Source: Cupriavidus necator
GTDB taxonomy: Bacteria; Pseudomonadota; Gammaproteobacteria; Burkholderiales; Burkholderiaceae
Assembly: GCA_022041995.1 (NCBI GenBank)
Contig: CP074381.1
Span: forward strand, 3,596,001 to 3,660,000
Length of the DNA stretch: 64,000 bases
Direction of reading: 5' to 3'
Part shown: positions 25,308 through 34,615 of the stretch, piece by piece
Layout: each line of letters opens with the position of its first letter
Numbering within the stretch: position 1 is the stretch's first letter
The notes under the pieces: model-generated
Database searches by the model: none
What the model was told of the DNA's origin: nothing
The model's input: only the letters and a program-made list of their open reading frames with translations
Position numbers and translations under genes: made by a program

Positions 25308-28000
25308 CAAACACTGATCTCCGGCCCTTCGTTGACCGAGTCTTGCCCCTCAAGTCGGAGGAAATGGTCGCGGTAGCGCTCAATCTTGGCCAGCGCCCGC
25401 GAGCCGTCCGGGCCAAAGGCGTAGCGCGCTGTCCGCTGGGCATAGTCATGCCAGTTCCGGCCCTCGTCTGCGGTGCGAATCGACGGCGCGCAGGCCTCAA
25501 GGACGGTGGCTATCTCATCCTGTCCGTGCCCGGTGGCCCGCAGCCGCACGGCGATCATGGAGTCCACGCGCGACAGGTCGATCCCGTCGCCCTTGTGGCG
25601 CGCAGCGATGTCGCGGTAGTGAGCCTCGTAGGCATGAGCGGGGGCCGCAGTGCGCGCCGCAGCAGGGGTAGCAGACCTCCGCACTTGTGCCACCCGGACT
25701 TCCTCGTCGAGCTGGCGAGCGACGACACAGCTCAGTGCGTATGCCTTGTCGCAGTTGCAGGCCACGGCGTGCCGCAGCTCAACCACCGGAAAGGTGCCAT
25801 CAGGTCGCTGGTACTTCGGCGCAGGCGCACCCGGCTCCCACTTCCGGTTCTCGAAGCCCGGCGCGCGGTGTGGATGGATGCAGGCTTGCAGCTTCGGGTC
25901 GCCATATTGCTTGTTGAGGGCGACGATGAGGCGATTGCCTACGTCCTGATCGTCCGCACGACCGAGCTTGGGGACGTTCAGGACGGCTTGCAACTTGCCC
26001 GGACTGGACTCCATCACCACGGCAGGCCGGTAGCCATCGGCGAGCATCCGGCGCAGGCTGGTATCGCTCAGGTCATCGACTAGTACATGGTGCATCCGCT
26101 CGCTGCGCGGGGTGTAGTACAGGTTCTCGCCGCGTGCATGGAGGCGCAGCAGCTCTCGCATCCGTCGCTCCACCACCGTTGCCTCCACGCCGTCCTTGCC
26201 GCCCAAGACAAAGGCCTTGCGATGGTCGGCTGACATCTTGATCGCCGTCAGCGTGTACCTCTCCGCGCCGATTGCTTCGTGGTACTGGGCGAAGAGCCTC
26301 ATTTGCGGTGCGCGCATTGCTTCCTCCCGTGCTGCCCGGCGTGCTTCCTTGGCCGCCTCGACTTGTTCTTGCAATTCAGGGTTGGCGATGCGGATGCCAT
26401 GCTCCACAGCAAGCCGAACGCATGTGGCCTTGTAGGCGTCCGAGCCGTACACGCTGACCTTGCCCCACTTGGCGGCCCCAAGCTGTAGGGCGGCCAAGGT
26501 CGCAGCTTCGTCGTGCGCCTCCTGAACGTCGATGCGACGGCCGTGGTCGGTGAATGACACTTCCTCAGACACACCCCCCGCCGCCCCTTGGCGGCGGTAT
26601 TCCACCGCTCCGCAGACGATCTCGCCAGTGAAGGCACGAAGGTCGCGCGGGAGGGCTTCGTTGTCACCATCGCCTTCGAGGCGCAGCGGCTCGTGCCGGT
26701 GGTAGCGGTAGTCGCCAGCGTCCTCGGGGCTAAACCACTTGGCCAGCCAGTCGTGGTACTCCGGCCATGCGTCTCGGGCATCACGCAGCGCCTTGGCTTC
26801 CCGGCGATGCCGCTCCCTGATTTCCAGTTCGACCTTCTTGGCCTCGGCAGCGGTGACGCTGCGCATGGCGTTCAACAGCTCGCCCTTCCCCTTCCACTGC
26901 TGGGCAGCGATGGCCGCGCTGCGCTCCGCCTTCTGAACACGAAGCTGGGCCATCTCGCGCTCGTAGCGCTCTTTCTCTTCGCGCTGCTTTCGCGCGAGGT
27001 GCGCCCGATGATCCGTCGCGGCGGCGATGTAGTCATCCCAGCCGGGGAGGTCTGCTCGCAGCGGCTCTGGCTTGCGCTCGACCGCCACGACAGCGGAGGC
27101 GGCAGGTTCGAACGCTCCAAGCCGCTTGGTGAGCTTGCCAAGACTGCACCAGTGGCCCGCCGTGCTGGCCTTGATGGGTTGATCGCCGACGTAGATGTGC
27201 GCCCCTCCACCGGCCTTCACGTAGCGCATACCGCGCTCGGCAAGGCCGTGGTGCAGCTCTGCCCAGCTCGCTGCCGCCCCGATCAGTTCGCCTGCCTCTT
27301 CAATCCCGATCCGCGCTGCGCTCTTCTGACCCGTGCGGCTTTCCATGTCGCCCGCACGAGTCGGCACGCTGGGCGCGCTGTCCAGCTTCCCGACGCGCGC
27401 TACGGTGCCATCTTCCAAAACGACATAGCGCCCGTTTGGCTCACGCTGCCACCCTTGCCGATGCTCAACGATTGCTACCGTTCGATGTGCCGCCTCGATG
27501 TCCCAGCCGTTCGCAGGTTTGACCACCTTGCAGGTGTCCGGGTGAACCTTGTTAATCGCTACATGCAGGTGGATGTTGTCGGTGTCCTGATGCAACGCAG
27601 CGATGACTTGGTGCTTCTCAAGCCCAAGCTGCTCAAGGAACACATCGAGCAGTTCTTCCACCTGCTCAGGGGTCGGCTGCTCGCCCTCATGCCAGCTCGA
27701 AACCCAGTGCTGAATCGGGTGCTTCGATTTTTTGCACTCCATCGCCAGCGCGACCATCTCGGCCTGCTGGCCCTTGAACGTGCTGGTGTTGAAGCCGCGC
27801 GTCGTCAGGTACAGCAGCTTTTCCGGCTGCTCACCTTTGCCGCCAAGGATGACGCCATCGTCGTCGATGTGATACCCGAGCCGGGTCAGGCGAGCCGCGT
27901 CATCCGGCACCGCGACGTAATCCGTCAGGTCACTGATGTTGGTGGCTTTGGACTTGCGCCCGGCCTTGTCCTGATCGACCGGGATTTTCTTGAGGATCAT
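25307..28000 (-). CDS. MOB-P type relaxase fused to LPD7 and primase-like domains
   Basis: An 897-residue protein. The relaxase domain is N-terminal: Tyr28 in LTDYVA is the likely nicking residue, and motif III is HQDTDNIHLH (137-146, metal-binding histidines). Around residues 430-550 is a region like the LPD7 domain of large conjugative proteins. Residues about 575-780 resemble the RepB-type primase fold (HHVLVDDLS, and a histidine-rich patch near IHPHRAPGFENRKW). It would cut at oriT, stay bound to the 5' end, and prime complementary synthesis in the recipient. Its start overlaps the MobC-like stop by 4 bases. Confidence 0.85.
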   Translation of the reverse strand: MILKKIPVDQDKAGRKSKATNISDLTDYVAVPDDAARLTRLGYHIDDDGVILGGKGEQPEKLLYLTTRGFNTSTFKGQQAEMVALAMECKKSKHPIQHWVSSWHEGEQPTPEQVEELLDVFLEQLGLEKHQVIAALHQDTDNIHLHVAINKVHPDTCKVVKPANGWDIEAAHRTVAIVEHRQGWQREPNGRYVVLEDGTVARVGKLDSAPSVPTRAGDMESRTGQKSAARIGIEEAGELIGAAASWAELHHGLAERGMRYVKAGGGAHIYVGDQPIKASTAGHWCSLGKLTKRLGAFEPAASAVVAVERKPEPLRADLPGWDDYIAAATDHRAHLARKQREEKERYEREMAQLRVQKAERSAAIAAQQWKGKGELLNAMRSVTAAEAKKVELEIRERHRREAKALRDARDAWPEYHDWLAKWFSPEDAGDYRYHRHEPLRLEGDGDNEALPRDLRAFTGEIVCGAVEYRRQGAAGGVSEEVSFTDHGRRIDVQEAHDEAATLAALQLGAAKWGKVSVYGSDAYKATCVRLAVEHGIRIANPELQEQVEAAKEARRAAREEAMRAPQMRLFAQYHEAIGAERYTLTAIKMSADHRKAFVLGGKDGVEATVVERRMRELLRLHARGENLYYTPRSERMHHVLVDDLSDTSLRRMLADGYRPAVVMESSPGKLQAVLNVPKLGRADDQDVGNRLIVALNKQYGDPKLQACIHPHRAPGFENRKWEPGAPAPKYQRPDGTFPVVELRHAVACNCDKAYALSCVVARQLDEEVRVAQVRRSATPAAARTAAPAHAYEAHYRDIAARHKGDGIDLSRVDSMIAVRLRATGHGQDEIATVLEACAPSIRTADEGRNWHDYAQRTARYAFGPDGSRALAKIERYRDHFLRLEGQDSVNEGPEISV

Positions 28001-28317
28001 CGGTCGGCCCCTTGGTTGGCCAACTGGTCGATGTACGCATAGACCTGCCGAAGTGCCCGTGCCGTTTCAGCGGCGTAGATGCCGCCCGACTGGTTGTGAA
28101 TGTGCTTGAGCAGGCCGCCGATGCGATTGAGGTGGCGAATCATCTTCTCGTCGCTGCGGGCAACGATCTTGCGGCCGAAGTAGCGCCTGCGCACCAGCTC
28201 GCTCACGCTCAGACCCGCGTCGTCGGCATCTTCCTTGAGCTGCACCTTTTCGCCAGCGGTGACGCGCACACCGATCCGCTCGGTGAGCGCTTCTTCCCCT
28301 TTGATCTCAAACGGCAT
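27997..28317 (-). CDS. MobC/TraJ-like relaxosome protein
   Basis: A 106-residue protein from MPFEIKGEE at 28317. TERIGVRVTAGEKVQLKEDADDAGLSVSELVRRRYFGR is a ribbon-helix-helix-like segment (quoted motif core: LSVSELVRRRYFGR), and HLNRIGGLLKHIHNQ is the MobC-type C-terminal helix. It binds oriT next to nic and loads the relaxase, as TraJ does in RP4. It starts 78 bases from the candidate nic site and overlaps the relaxase gene. Confidence 0.82.
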   Translation of the reverse strand: MPFEIKGEEALTERIGVRVTAGEKVQLKEDADDAGLSVSELVRRRYFGRKIVARSDEKMIRHLNRIGGLLKHIHNQSGGIYAAETARALRQVYAYIDQLANQGADR

Positions 28318-28744
28318 GGCACTGGCTCCTTCAACTGGCCCCGTGGCGGCGGGGTGTGTCCTGTTGTCTACATCGCTGTCACCAGCCCCCGGCAGGGCAG
28401 GATGAAGTGAGCCACGGATCGAGACGCGGAGCGTCGAGGACACGGCGCCCCTTGGCGGGCACATGGCGCGGAGCGCTATGTGTTCGACAAGGGCCATCCT
28501 GTTACGCCCGCTGGACACGGTTCCGAATCTCGATGGAAACAGCCCCGTCTTCAGACGGAAGCAAAAGGGCTACGGCTGGCGATGCAGTGAGTATGCTTGA
28601 AAACACATGCACGATCAACCGCTCTCAGCACACAAAGACATGACACATCGAGCCATACAGCAGGCATTCCGACGATTTCCAGCTTGCGCAACGTCAGAAA
28701 AGTCGCAATACTAAAAGCGATTTAATTTGAAGACGGGAGCACAC
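28318..28744. other. oriT region with RP4-like nic site
   Basis: A gene-free stretch between the divergent relaxase and TraK-like operons. On the minus strand CTTCATCCTGCCC is read through 28404-28395; RP4 has CTTCACCTATCCTGCCC, so the shared core is ATCCTG/CCC with the nick expected between 28398 and 28397. Two small hairpins lie nearby with the same GGA loop: GACGC/GCGTC (28423-28435) and CATGGCGC/GCGCTATG with one mismatch (28462-28480). Downstream AT-richer sequence to 28744 holds the TraK-like gene promoter. Confidence 0.68.
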
Positions 28745-29185
28745 ATGGCAATAACCGTTGAACAGGTGGAGGCCATCGCGGCGAAGCTGCGGGCACTACC
28801 TCCGGCTGACAACAAGAGCCGAGTGGTCAGCAAGCAGGAGAGCATCAAGATGCTGACCAGCGAGATCGCCGACCTGCGTGAACGGGGCTACACGCTGGAG
28901 CAGATAGCTGAACTACTCACCAGCGAAAAACTGGACATCGGCGCGCCCACGCTGAAGAGCTATTTGCAACGCAGCAAGCCGACGGGCAAGAAGGCTTTCG
29001 GAAAGCGCAAAGGTGTTCCGTCTGGCGTGCCGCCAAGCAGCGCACCCCCCGCGCCAATAGCCAGCGCGAAGCCGACCCCTGAACAGACCCTTGGGGAGCG
29101 AGCAGCAGCAGCGCTTCCCCAAAGCACCGGCAGCGCGACGAACGCAGTTGCTGCCATCACCCGACCTGACCGACAACGAATTTGA
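28745..29185 (+). CDS. TraK/StbA-position oriT-binding protein candidate
   Basis: A 146-residue protein with ribosome site GGGAG before the ATG. Residues 35-75 (IKMLTSEIADLRERGYTLEQIAELL... APTLKSYLQR) are a helix-turn-helix found in small plasmid proteins beside oriT. The C-terminal half is Pro/Ala-rich. It is the first of three co-directional genes facing away from the relaxase, the position of traK in RP4, whose product binds and bends oriT DNA. The homology is by position and HTH pattern, not by measured identity. Confidence 0.68.
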   Translation: MAITVEQVEAIAAKLRALPPADNKSRVVSKQESIKMLTSEIADLRERGYTLEQIAELLTSEKLDIGAPTLKSYLQRSKPTGKKAFGKRKGVPSGVPPSSAPPAPIASAKPTPEQTLGERAAAALPQSTGSATNAVAAITRPDRQRI

Positions 29186-29199
29186 GAGGAAGCACCGAT

Positions 29200-29895
29200 A
29201 TGAACAGCACCAACACGATTTACCTGTGCGCCGGAAACAAAGGAGGGACCGGCAAAAGCATGGTTGCGACAGCGCTCATCGACGCCTTCCTGCAACGCGG
29301 TGTTGAACCGTTTGTGATCGAAACAGACGACGCCAACCCTGATGTTTTCAAGGCGCATTCGGAGCGGGTTCAGTGCGCAGCGATGAGCCTTGACGAAGCC
29401 GATGGGTGGATCGAACTGATCAACACGACCGACAAGGCGCGCGGCGTCCCCGTGATCGTGAACACAGCAGCCCGAAATAGTGCTGGCGTGGAACGCTATG
29501 GGCAGACTCTGCGAAGCACTCTCGGAGAGCTGGGCCGGAAGCTCGTCACTCTCTGGGTCATCAACCGGCAGCGCGACAGCCTGGAGCTGCTGGCCGACTA
29601 CCTTGATGCGATGCCCGTGGGTACAGACCATGAAGTCCATGTCGTGCGCAACTTGTACTACGGCAGCACCGACAAGTTCCAACTCTATAGCGGCAGTGAG
29701 CTGAAGAAGCGGATCGAGGGAAGCGGCGGGAAGACGTTGGACTTTCCCGATCTGGCAGATCGTGTGGCGGACGAGTTGGCAACAAAGCGTCTGACGATTC
29801 AGGGAGCAGTCAAGGAGATGCCGCTGGGGAACCGCGCCGAGTTGCTGCGGTGGCGACGAGAAGCAGTCAAGACACTAGAACAGGTCATGTCGTGA
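29200..29895 (+). CDS. ParA-like ATPase, TraL/StbB/MobD-like
   Basis: A 231-residue deviant Walker ATPase. LCAGNKGGTGKSMVATALI carries the P-loop KGGTGKS near residues 13-19, followed by VIETDDANPD. The size and the sequence around INRQRDSLELL fit the single-domain ATPases found next to mobilization genes (RP4 TraL, R388 StbB, pTF-FC2 MobD). These influence plasmid positioning and transfer. GAGGA lies 10 bases upstream of the ATG. The next gene begins inside its stop. Confidence 0.82.
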   Translation: MNSTNTIYLCAGNKGGTGKSMVATALIDAFLQRGVEPFVIETDDANPDVFKAHSERVQCAAMSLDEADGWIELINTTDKARGVPVIVNTAARNSAGVERYGQTLRSTLGELGRKLVTLWVINRQRDSLELLADYLDAMPVGTDHEVHVVRNLYYGSTDKFQLYSGSELKKRIEGSGGKTLDFPDLADRVADELATKRLTIQGAVKEMPLGNRAELLRWRREAVKTLEQVMS

Positions 29896-30536
29896 GTACG
29901 GCAGGCCGTCCCGGAATCGTTGCAGCGTTCGAGGCGGTTTGGCAGCGCAAGGCGACACCCGAAGAAGCAGATCGTTTGCTCCACGTCCAGGCAGTCTTGG
30001 GCGTGCAGGATAACGACGCCATCATGGTCCTGATGATCGCCCTGGAGCACTACCAAGGGCTATATAGCGCGATGCCTGAACGCATCGAGGAAGCATCACG
30101 TACAGCGGTCAGGGAAGCAAGGGAGACAGCCCAGCAACTTGCAAACACTGCGGCCCAGCTCGCGCACGCTGATTTAGTGGATCGGCTTGGCAACGCAGTC
30201 AACCAAGTAGCGAACGAGGCAGCACGGAAGCAGCAGTGGAGAGCGCTGGCGATGGGAATAGGGACAGCAGCGATCACGCTAGTGATTACCGGATGCCTTG
30301 CCTTCCGCCAAGGCAAGGAAGCAGGACTCGGGGAGGGCTACGAGGTGGCTCGGCACGAAGCTGCGGCGGCAAGCTGGGCGAATACGCCGGAGGGCCAACT
30401 GGCATACCGGCTCGCACTGGTCGGGAGCTTGCAGCAGGTCGCCAAGTGCAGTGAACCGGGATGGAAGATCAGCAAGGGCGCATGTCTGCCGTACAGCGCA
30501 CCGGACGGAAACCTGCACGGCTGGGTGATTCCGTGA
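29892..30536 (+). CDS. TraM-like membrane protein of the mobilization cluster
   Basis: A 214-residue protein from GTG, overlapping the stop of the ATPase gene (GTGA). Residues 80-125 form a helical region rich in Ala/Glu, and one membrane segment is seen at about 119-136 (GIGTAAITLVITGCLAF), with a C-terminal domain holding two cysteines. The order HTH-ParA-membrane protein matches traK-traL-traM. A membrane anchor linking the relaxosome to the pore is inferred. Confidence 0.6.
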   Translation: MSTAGRPGIVAAFEAVWQRKATPEEADRLLHVQAVLGVQDNDAIMVLMIALEHYQGLYSAMPERIEEASRTAVREARETAQQLANTAAQLAHADLVDRLGNAVNQVANEAARKQQWRALAMGIGTAAITLVITGCLAFRQGKEAGLGEGYEVARHEAAAASWANTPEGQLAYRLALVGSLQQVAKCSEPGWKISKGACLPYSAPDGNLHGWVIP

Positions 30537-30573
30537 GAGCACTGCGGGAGCAGCACTCTCAGTAGAAGACAAG

Positions 30574-30837
30574 CTACTTGCCGACGCCTCCCCAGTCGCA
30601 GACCGTGACCGGGACTTGCACGTAGCCATGCTGTTGCAGCCACAGGACAGCGAAAAGGACTGCCACCTGCGCGGGAAAGAACCACGGCTTGGCTATGACC
30701 GCGTTCATGCGCGAGCCAACCGCCTTCATAGACCGAAGCAGGGTAGCGCCAACAGCCCTCGGTCGGGATCGCGCACCTGCAGTCACGACTCCAAGAGATG
30801 ACAGGGAAGCCGCTAGAAAACCCGCCCGTATTTGCAT
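30574..30837 (-). CDS. Small membrane protein
   Basis: An 87-residue protein starting MQIRAGFLAASLSSLGVV with a strong ribosome site AAGGAG just upstream, which decides the start over ATG at 30852. One clear membrane segment near residues 52-70 (FFPAQVAVLFAVLWLQQHG) follows a hydrophobic N-terminus that may be a signal anchor. It opposes the flanking genes. No family is recognised; by position it could be an entry-exclusion or lysis-type peptide, but nothing proves this. Confidence 0.5.
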   Translation of the reverse strand: MQIRAGFLAASLSSLGVVTAGARSRPRAVGATLLRSMKAVGSRMNAVIAKPWFFPAQVAVLFAVLWLQQHGYVQVPVTVCDWGGVGK

Positions 30838-30973
30838 TTTTCTCTCCTTCATAAAAGTTGCTTTTCCACTCAAGGACCTCGAAAGCCGCACTGTGCAAAG
30901 CAAGGTGACATGCATTGTGTGAAGCAGTGTGTGCAGTTCTAGCACGCGACGTTTGATTTGCCTTTGCGGATGC

Positions 30974-31002
30974 TTGCACGCATATGCAGTATGCACTAAT
31001 AT
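30974..31002 (+). promoter_or_regulatory. Promoter of the DotA/TraY operon
   Basis: TTGCAC (30974-30979) and TAATAT (30997-31002) are 17 bases apart, ideal for sigma-70. The spacer starts with the palindrome GCATATGC, a possible operator. The first gene starts 37 bases downstream. Confidence 0.5.
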
Positions 31003-31038
31003 TGGATCAACAGCCAAAGAACTGAATTGGAGTCGTGC

Positions 31039-33876
31039 ATGGCCCAGATGCCCTTTACACCGCCGCCAGACGACGCCAGCGTCGGGATGCTCAAGGCGAT
31101 GTTTGGCCCGGTAGTTGACGTGCTCCTGAACGGTGCCGACCCCAACACCGTGAGCGCGGCAAGCGGCTTGATCGCGACGCTTTTCGGGTACTTCAACAGC
31201 GGCATCCTTGTCGTGGCAGCGGTGATCGCCGGGTACGTCGCATCGATGGGCGCGATCAACACCGCGACGGACGGGGAGGCCTTCGGCAAGGCCTGGAGCG
31301 CTGTCTGGACGCCCGTGCGCTTCGTCGCAGGTGGTGCGGTACTGCTTCCATCGGCCAGCGGCTACAGCTTCATCCAGATGCTGGTGTTGTTGATCTCGCT
31401 TTGGAGCGCAGGCTTCGCCAGCAACCTCTACAAGCTCGGCATGAGCATGGGCGTGCTCAGCCCGGCAGGCATCGTCAGCAGCAGTGGCAACGTCGGCGGC
31501 GAGCTGTATGGCCTTCGCGAGTTCGCGACGCAGTACGTGGCCGTCGCCTACTGCGCGCGATCAGCCAACATGACGTTCACTGACCCCGGTGCAGGGACCG
31601 CCCCGGCAGTCTCGGCTGACGCGACTATGAGCGGCAGTCCGACCAAGTGGGACAAGCAGTCCTCCAGCGACCTCTCCACGGAGTACACGTTCTTTGTCCG
31701 CGACCGGAACGCGGTGACGAACCTCGGTGGTGGCGCACCGTTCTGTGGAACGGTATCGCTCAAGGTCTACGCAGCTGATCCCGAAGCAGCGAAGGACAGC
31801 ACAGGCACCCAAGCAGCAATCGACAGCATCCGCGCCGCCGTGAGTGCGGCCAAGGTGCAAGCCGCCATCGACCTGATGAACGATATCGATGGATGGGTCG
31901 CGACCTGGCCCGCCAACATTTCGCAGCCGGGATGGGATCAGGTCGACAGCGCCACGCTCAACAGCTTCGTTGAAGCCCGCAATGCGCAGATCGTGTCCTC
32001 ACTCCAGTCCTCGATGACGAGTGGGGAGTCGAACGTCAACAGCTCGGTGCAAGCCTATGCCAATGCGCTGGTGCAAGGCGGATGGGCAATGGCAGGCGGC
32101 TGGTACCAGCGCGTGGGTGCGATTCGTCGTCAGCTCAACGAGATCGCCGGAGGAAACCCCGGCACGGTGACTGCGCCGAACTTCTACGCCCTGCCCAAGA
32201 GTGCATTGGCTGACTTGGTGAGTGCCAGTGTGAACACCATCAGCGAGACCATCCAGTCGAAGTCGTCATCGGCCTCTGGCTTCGAGGCCAAGTCGTTCGG
32301 GGAGATCGGCGGTGTGGTGCCGAAGGACAGCGCCTCATCCCTGAACGTCGGTTCGATCAACGCCGAGATGAATGCCCGGTTCGACACGATCACGACCCGC
32401 ATCCAGAAGTGGCTCGTGAGTGTGCTGCTCGGCTCCGGCAGCGGCGTGGATGCCGTGTCCCGGATGAAGATGAGCGGGGACGTGCTGACGTTGATTGACG
32501 CAGACATCAACGCGGGCCTCATCGCCATGAAGACCGCAGGCACCACGCTGCGCGTCGTCGCAGCGGGTGTTGACTCGCTGTCGCCCGTCAACATCAAGAG
32601 CTACGAAGCGGCCGCCAGCCTGGACGACTGGCTCGACAAGGTGCCTGGCCGCCTGCTCTCGCGCATGCTGACGTTCATCGAGCCGCTGGCGTTCTACTTC
32701 GGCTCGTTCTTGCCCGCCCTCCCGTACTCGATCTTCATGATCGTCGTGGTGGGCTGGGTTCTGGCCGTGTTCCAGACGATGCTCGCCGCCCCGCTCTGGG
32801 TCATCATGCACATGCGCCCAAGCCAGACGTTTGTCGGCTCGGAGGCCCAGGGCTATCTGCTCCTGCTGGCCCTGTTCGTGCGCCCTGCGCTAGCCGTGAT
32901 CGGCCTATTCGCTGCCATGCTCGTCGCTGACCCAGTAGTGGACTACATCGTCAAGGCGTTTTTCACCACCAGCGGAGCAATCAGCAGCGGCACGACATTG
33001 AGCTGGTTCGCTGGCATCTTCCAGTTTTTCTGGACGCTGAGCATCTTCGGTCTGCTCCTGCTGCCGGTGCTGTATGCAATCTACTCGCTGCCGCAGACAC
33101 TGCCGGATCACGTCCTCCGGTGGATCAACGCCGGTGTCCACGATCTGGGAGCGACGGCCGCAGCCAATGAGATGCGCGGCGGCGTAACGCAAGGCGCGCC
33201 GACGCCCCCGATCCTGGGTGGCGGAGGCGGCGGCGGCCGGGCAGGCCGTATTCCCGGCGCGGGCCGCTCTGGCGGTGGTGATGCCATTCGTGGTGATGCA
33301 CCTCGGCTGGGCGGCGGCGGACAAGGCCATGTGCCGGTAAACGCTGGCGGGCAAGGCGTGGCCCCTCCTAGCGAAACGGCGGCGTTTGGCGGTGCGGCCC
33401 CCGCCAGTACAAGCCAGGTGCGATCCAGCGCGCCGGATGCCGCCCGTCCTGCACGGACGCAAGCTGCCGCAAGCGGCGACCAACCACTCTCAGGCGGCAC
33501 CACCCCTCCCTCGCGCAGTCAGGAGGCCGCAGCGCGTGGCTTCGCCGACCGGGTGTCTGACACCGTAGGCGTTGGTCTTGGCAATGCGGCGCTTAGCGTC
33601 GGCCGCACTGCGGCCGGCATCGTTCGGGGCGCAGCCAACTCGGCTCGTTCATCCGAGTCCACACACGGTGCTGTGCTGGGTCTGGTGACCGGCGCAGTTG
33701 GCGGAGGCTTCGCAGCAGCCGCCAGCGCAGGGCTCACCACCGCAACGGAGGCGGTTGGGGCGTTCCGCGAGGGTGCAGACGCCCGAATCAAAGCTATGCG
33801 CGAGCCTGGCGATGCCGCCGTCAACGGCGGAGACCGAACCGCCAACGACAAACCGGAACCGGAGGACAAGGCATGA
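31039..33876 (+). CDS. DotA/TraY family membrane protein
   Basis: A 945-residue inner-membrane protein. Start ATG at 31039 with GGAG upstream. The N-terminal segments FGYFNSGILVVAAVIAGYV and FIQMLVLLISLWSAGFASNL, a large periplasmic part at about 110-540, and a block of membrane helices at about 545-690 (SIFMIVVVGWVLAVFQ, LALFVRPALAVIGLFAAMLV, WTLSIFGLLLLPVLYAIY) reproduce the DotA/TraY layout of type IVB secretion. The last 240 residues are a Gly/Ala/Pro-rich tail. No other IVB component is present, which is unusual. Confidence 0.8.
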   Translation: MAQMPFTPPPDDASVGMLKAMFGPVVDVLLNGADPNTVSAASGLIATLFGYFNSGILVVAAVIAGYVASMGAINTATDGEAFGKAWSAVWTPVRFVAGGAVLLPSASGYSFIQMLVLLISLWSAGFASNLYKLGMSMGVLSPAGIVSSSGNVGGELYGLREFATQYVAVAYCARSANMTFTDPGAGTAPAVSADATMSGSPTKWDKQSSSDLSTEYTFFVRDRNAVTNLGGGAPFCGTVSLKVYAADPEAAKDSTGTQAAIDSIRAAVSAAKVQAAIDLMNDIDGWVATWPANISQPGWDQVDSATLNSFVEARNAQIVSSLQSSMTSGESNVNSSVQAYANALVQGGWAMAGGWYQRVGAIRRQLNEIAGGNPGTVTAPNFYALPKSALADLVSASVNTISETIQSKSSSASGFEAKSFGEIGGVVPKDSASSLNVGSINAEMNARFDTITTRIQKWLVSVLLGSGSGVDAVSRMKMSGDVLTLIDADINAGLIAMKTAGTTLRVVAAGVDSLSPVNIKSYEAAASLDDWLDKVPGRLLSRMLTFIEPLAFYFGSFLPALPYSIFMIVVVGWVLAVFQTMLAAPLWVIMHMRPSQTFVGSEAQGYLLLLALFVRPALAVIGLFAAMLVADPVVDYIVKAFFTTSGAISSGTTLSWFAGIFQFFWTLSIFGLLLLPVLYAIYSLPQTLPDHVLRWINAGVHDLGATAAANEMRGGVTQGAPTPPILGGGGGGGRAGRIPGAGRSGGGDAIRGDAPRLGGGGQGHVPVNAGGQGVAPPSETAAFGGAAPASTSQVRSSAPDAARPARTQAAASGDQPLSGGTTPPSRSQEAAARGFADRVSDTVGVGLGNAALSVGRTAAGIVRGAANSARSSESTHGAVLGLVTGAVGGGFAAAASAGLTTATEAVGAFREGADARIKAMREPGDAAVNGGDRTANDKPEPEDKA

Positions 33877-34346
33877 GCAACGACTTCTACGCCAGCCCGC
33901 AGGGCGCGATGGCCATGCACGGCGCTGGACGTAATCTTGGCCGGTCTGAGGGCTGGCGCGACGGATACGACGAGGGCATCGCCGAAGGCGTCGCACTCGG
34001 CCGCCGTCAGGCCCAGGAGGCGACACAGCCGCAAATCGAACAACTGCTCAGCCAGGTTCGCGCGCTCGAAGACCGCACCTGGACCGACCGGGAAAAGTAT
34101 TTCGCCTTCGCGGTTGTCGGCCTGGCGGCGATTGAGTCGCTGGGTTCTGCCTCGCAGGAACAGCAGCTCGCGTTTCTGACGGCTTACAACCGCCTCCTCA
34201 GTGAGGCCAAGGCCAAGCAGCTTTTGAACATTGCTCCGCATGCGAGCGATGCGTTTGAACGCGGCAATCCTGTCGCCGCCAAGTTCCTGCGCTCGATGCT
34301 CGCCATCGCGATGCAGCCGCAGGCCGATCACTCTCCCAACCTTTGA
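33873..34346 (+). CDS. Hypothetical protein coupled to the DotA/TraY gene
   Basis: A 157-residue soluble protein whose ATG overlaps the stop of the membrane gene by 4 bases. The N-terminus is Gly-rich with SEGWRDGYDEGIAEGVALGRRQA, a repeat-like G-x3-G pattern followed by a coiled-coil segment. I do not recognise a family. Coupling suggests it works with, or regulates, the DotA-like protein. Confidence 0.6.
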   Translation: MSNDFYASPQGAMAMHGAGRNLGRSEGWRDGYDEGIAEGVALGRRQAQEATQPQIEQLLSQVRALEDRTWTDREKYFAFAVVGLAAIESLGSASQEQQLAFLTAYNRLLSEAKAKQLLNIAPHASDAFERGNPVAAKFLRSMLAIAMQPQADHSPNL

Positions 34347-34350
34347 GGAC

Positions 34351-34605
34351 ATGCATATGCCGAGTCAACCCTTGACGTTCATGCGCGCAGAGAACTTGCG
34401 TCGCGTCACCCCCAACACCATCCGGTCGGCTCGCATCGTCCGCGCTGCCGATGGGTTCCAGCTCTTGGCCGTCCTGCCCGGAAGTGCCTCGGAGTGGACT
34501 TTGACATCACCGGGCGGCATCGCCGACACGTTTCCTTCGCTGCCTGGCCTCGAAGCGTTCGCCCGCGTCGTCCTGGCCGACAAGCCGCTTTCCATCGCAA
34601 CTTGA
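34351..34605 (+). CDS. Small hypothetical protein
   Basis: An 84-residue protein (MHMPSQPLTFMRAENLRR...), 4 bases after the previous gene. It reads as a compact mixed fold without a signal peptide. No family is recognised; it is retained because spacing and direction match the operon. Confidence 0.5.
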   Translation: MHMPSQPLTFMRAENLRRVTPNTIRSARIVRAADGFQLLAVLPGSASEWTLTSPGGIADTFPSLPGLEAFARVVLADKPLSIAT

Positions 34606-34615
34606 GCCCTCGCCC

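Noticed and set aside
28495-28501. CATCCTG on the plus strand as the nic site
   Set aside because: It is followed by TTACGCC rather than CCC and lacks the upstream CTTCA; the minus-strand site at 28404-28395 is closer to RP4.
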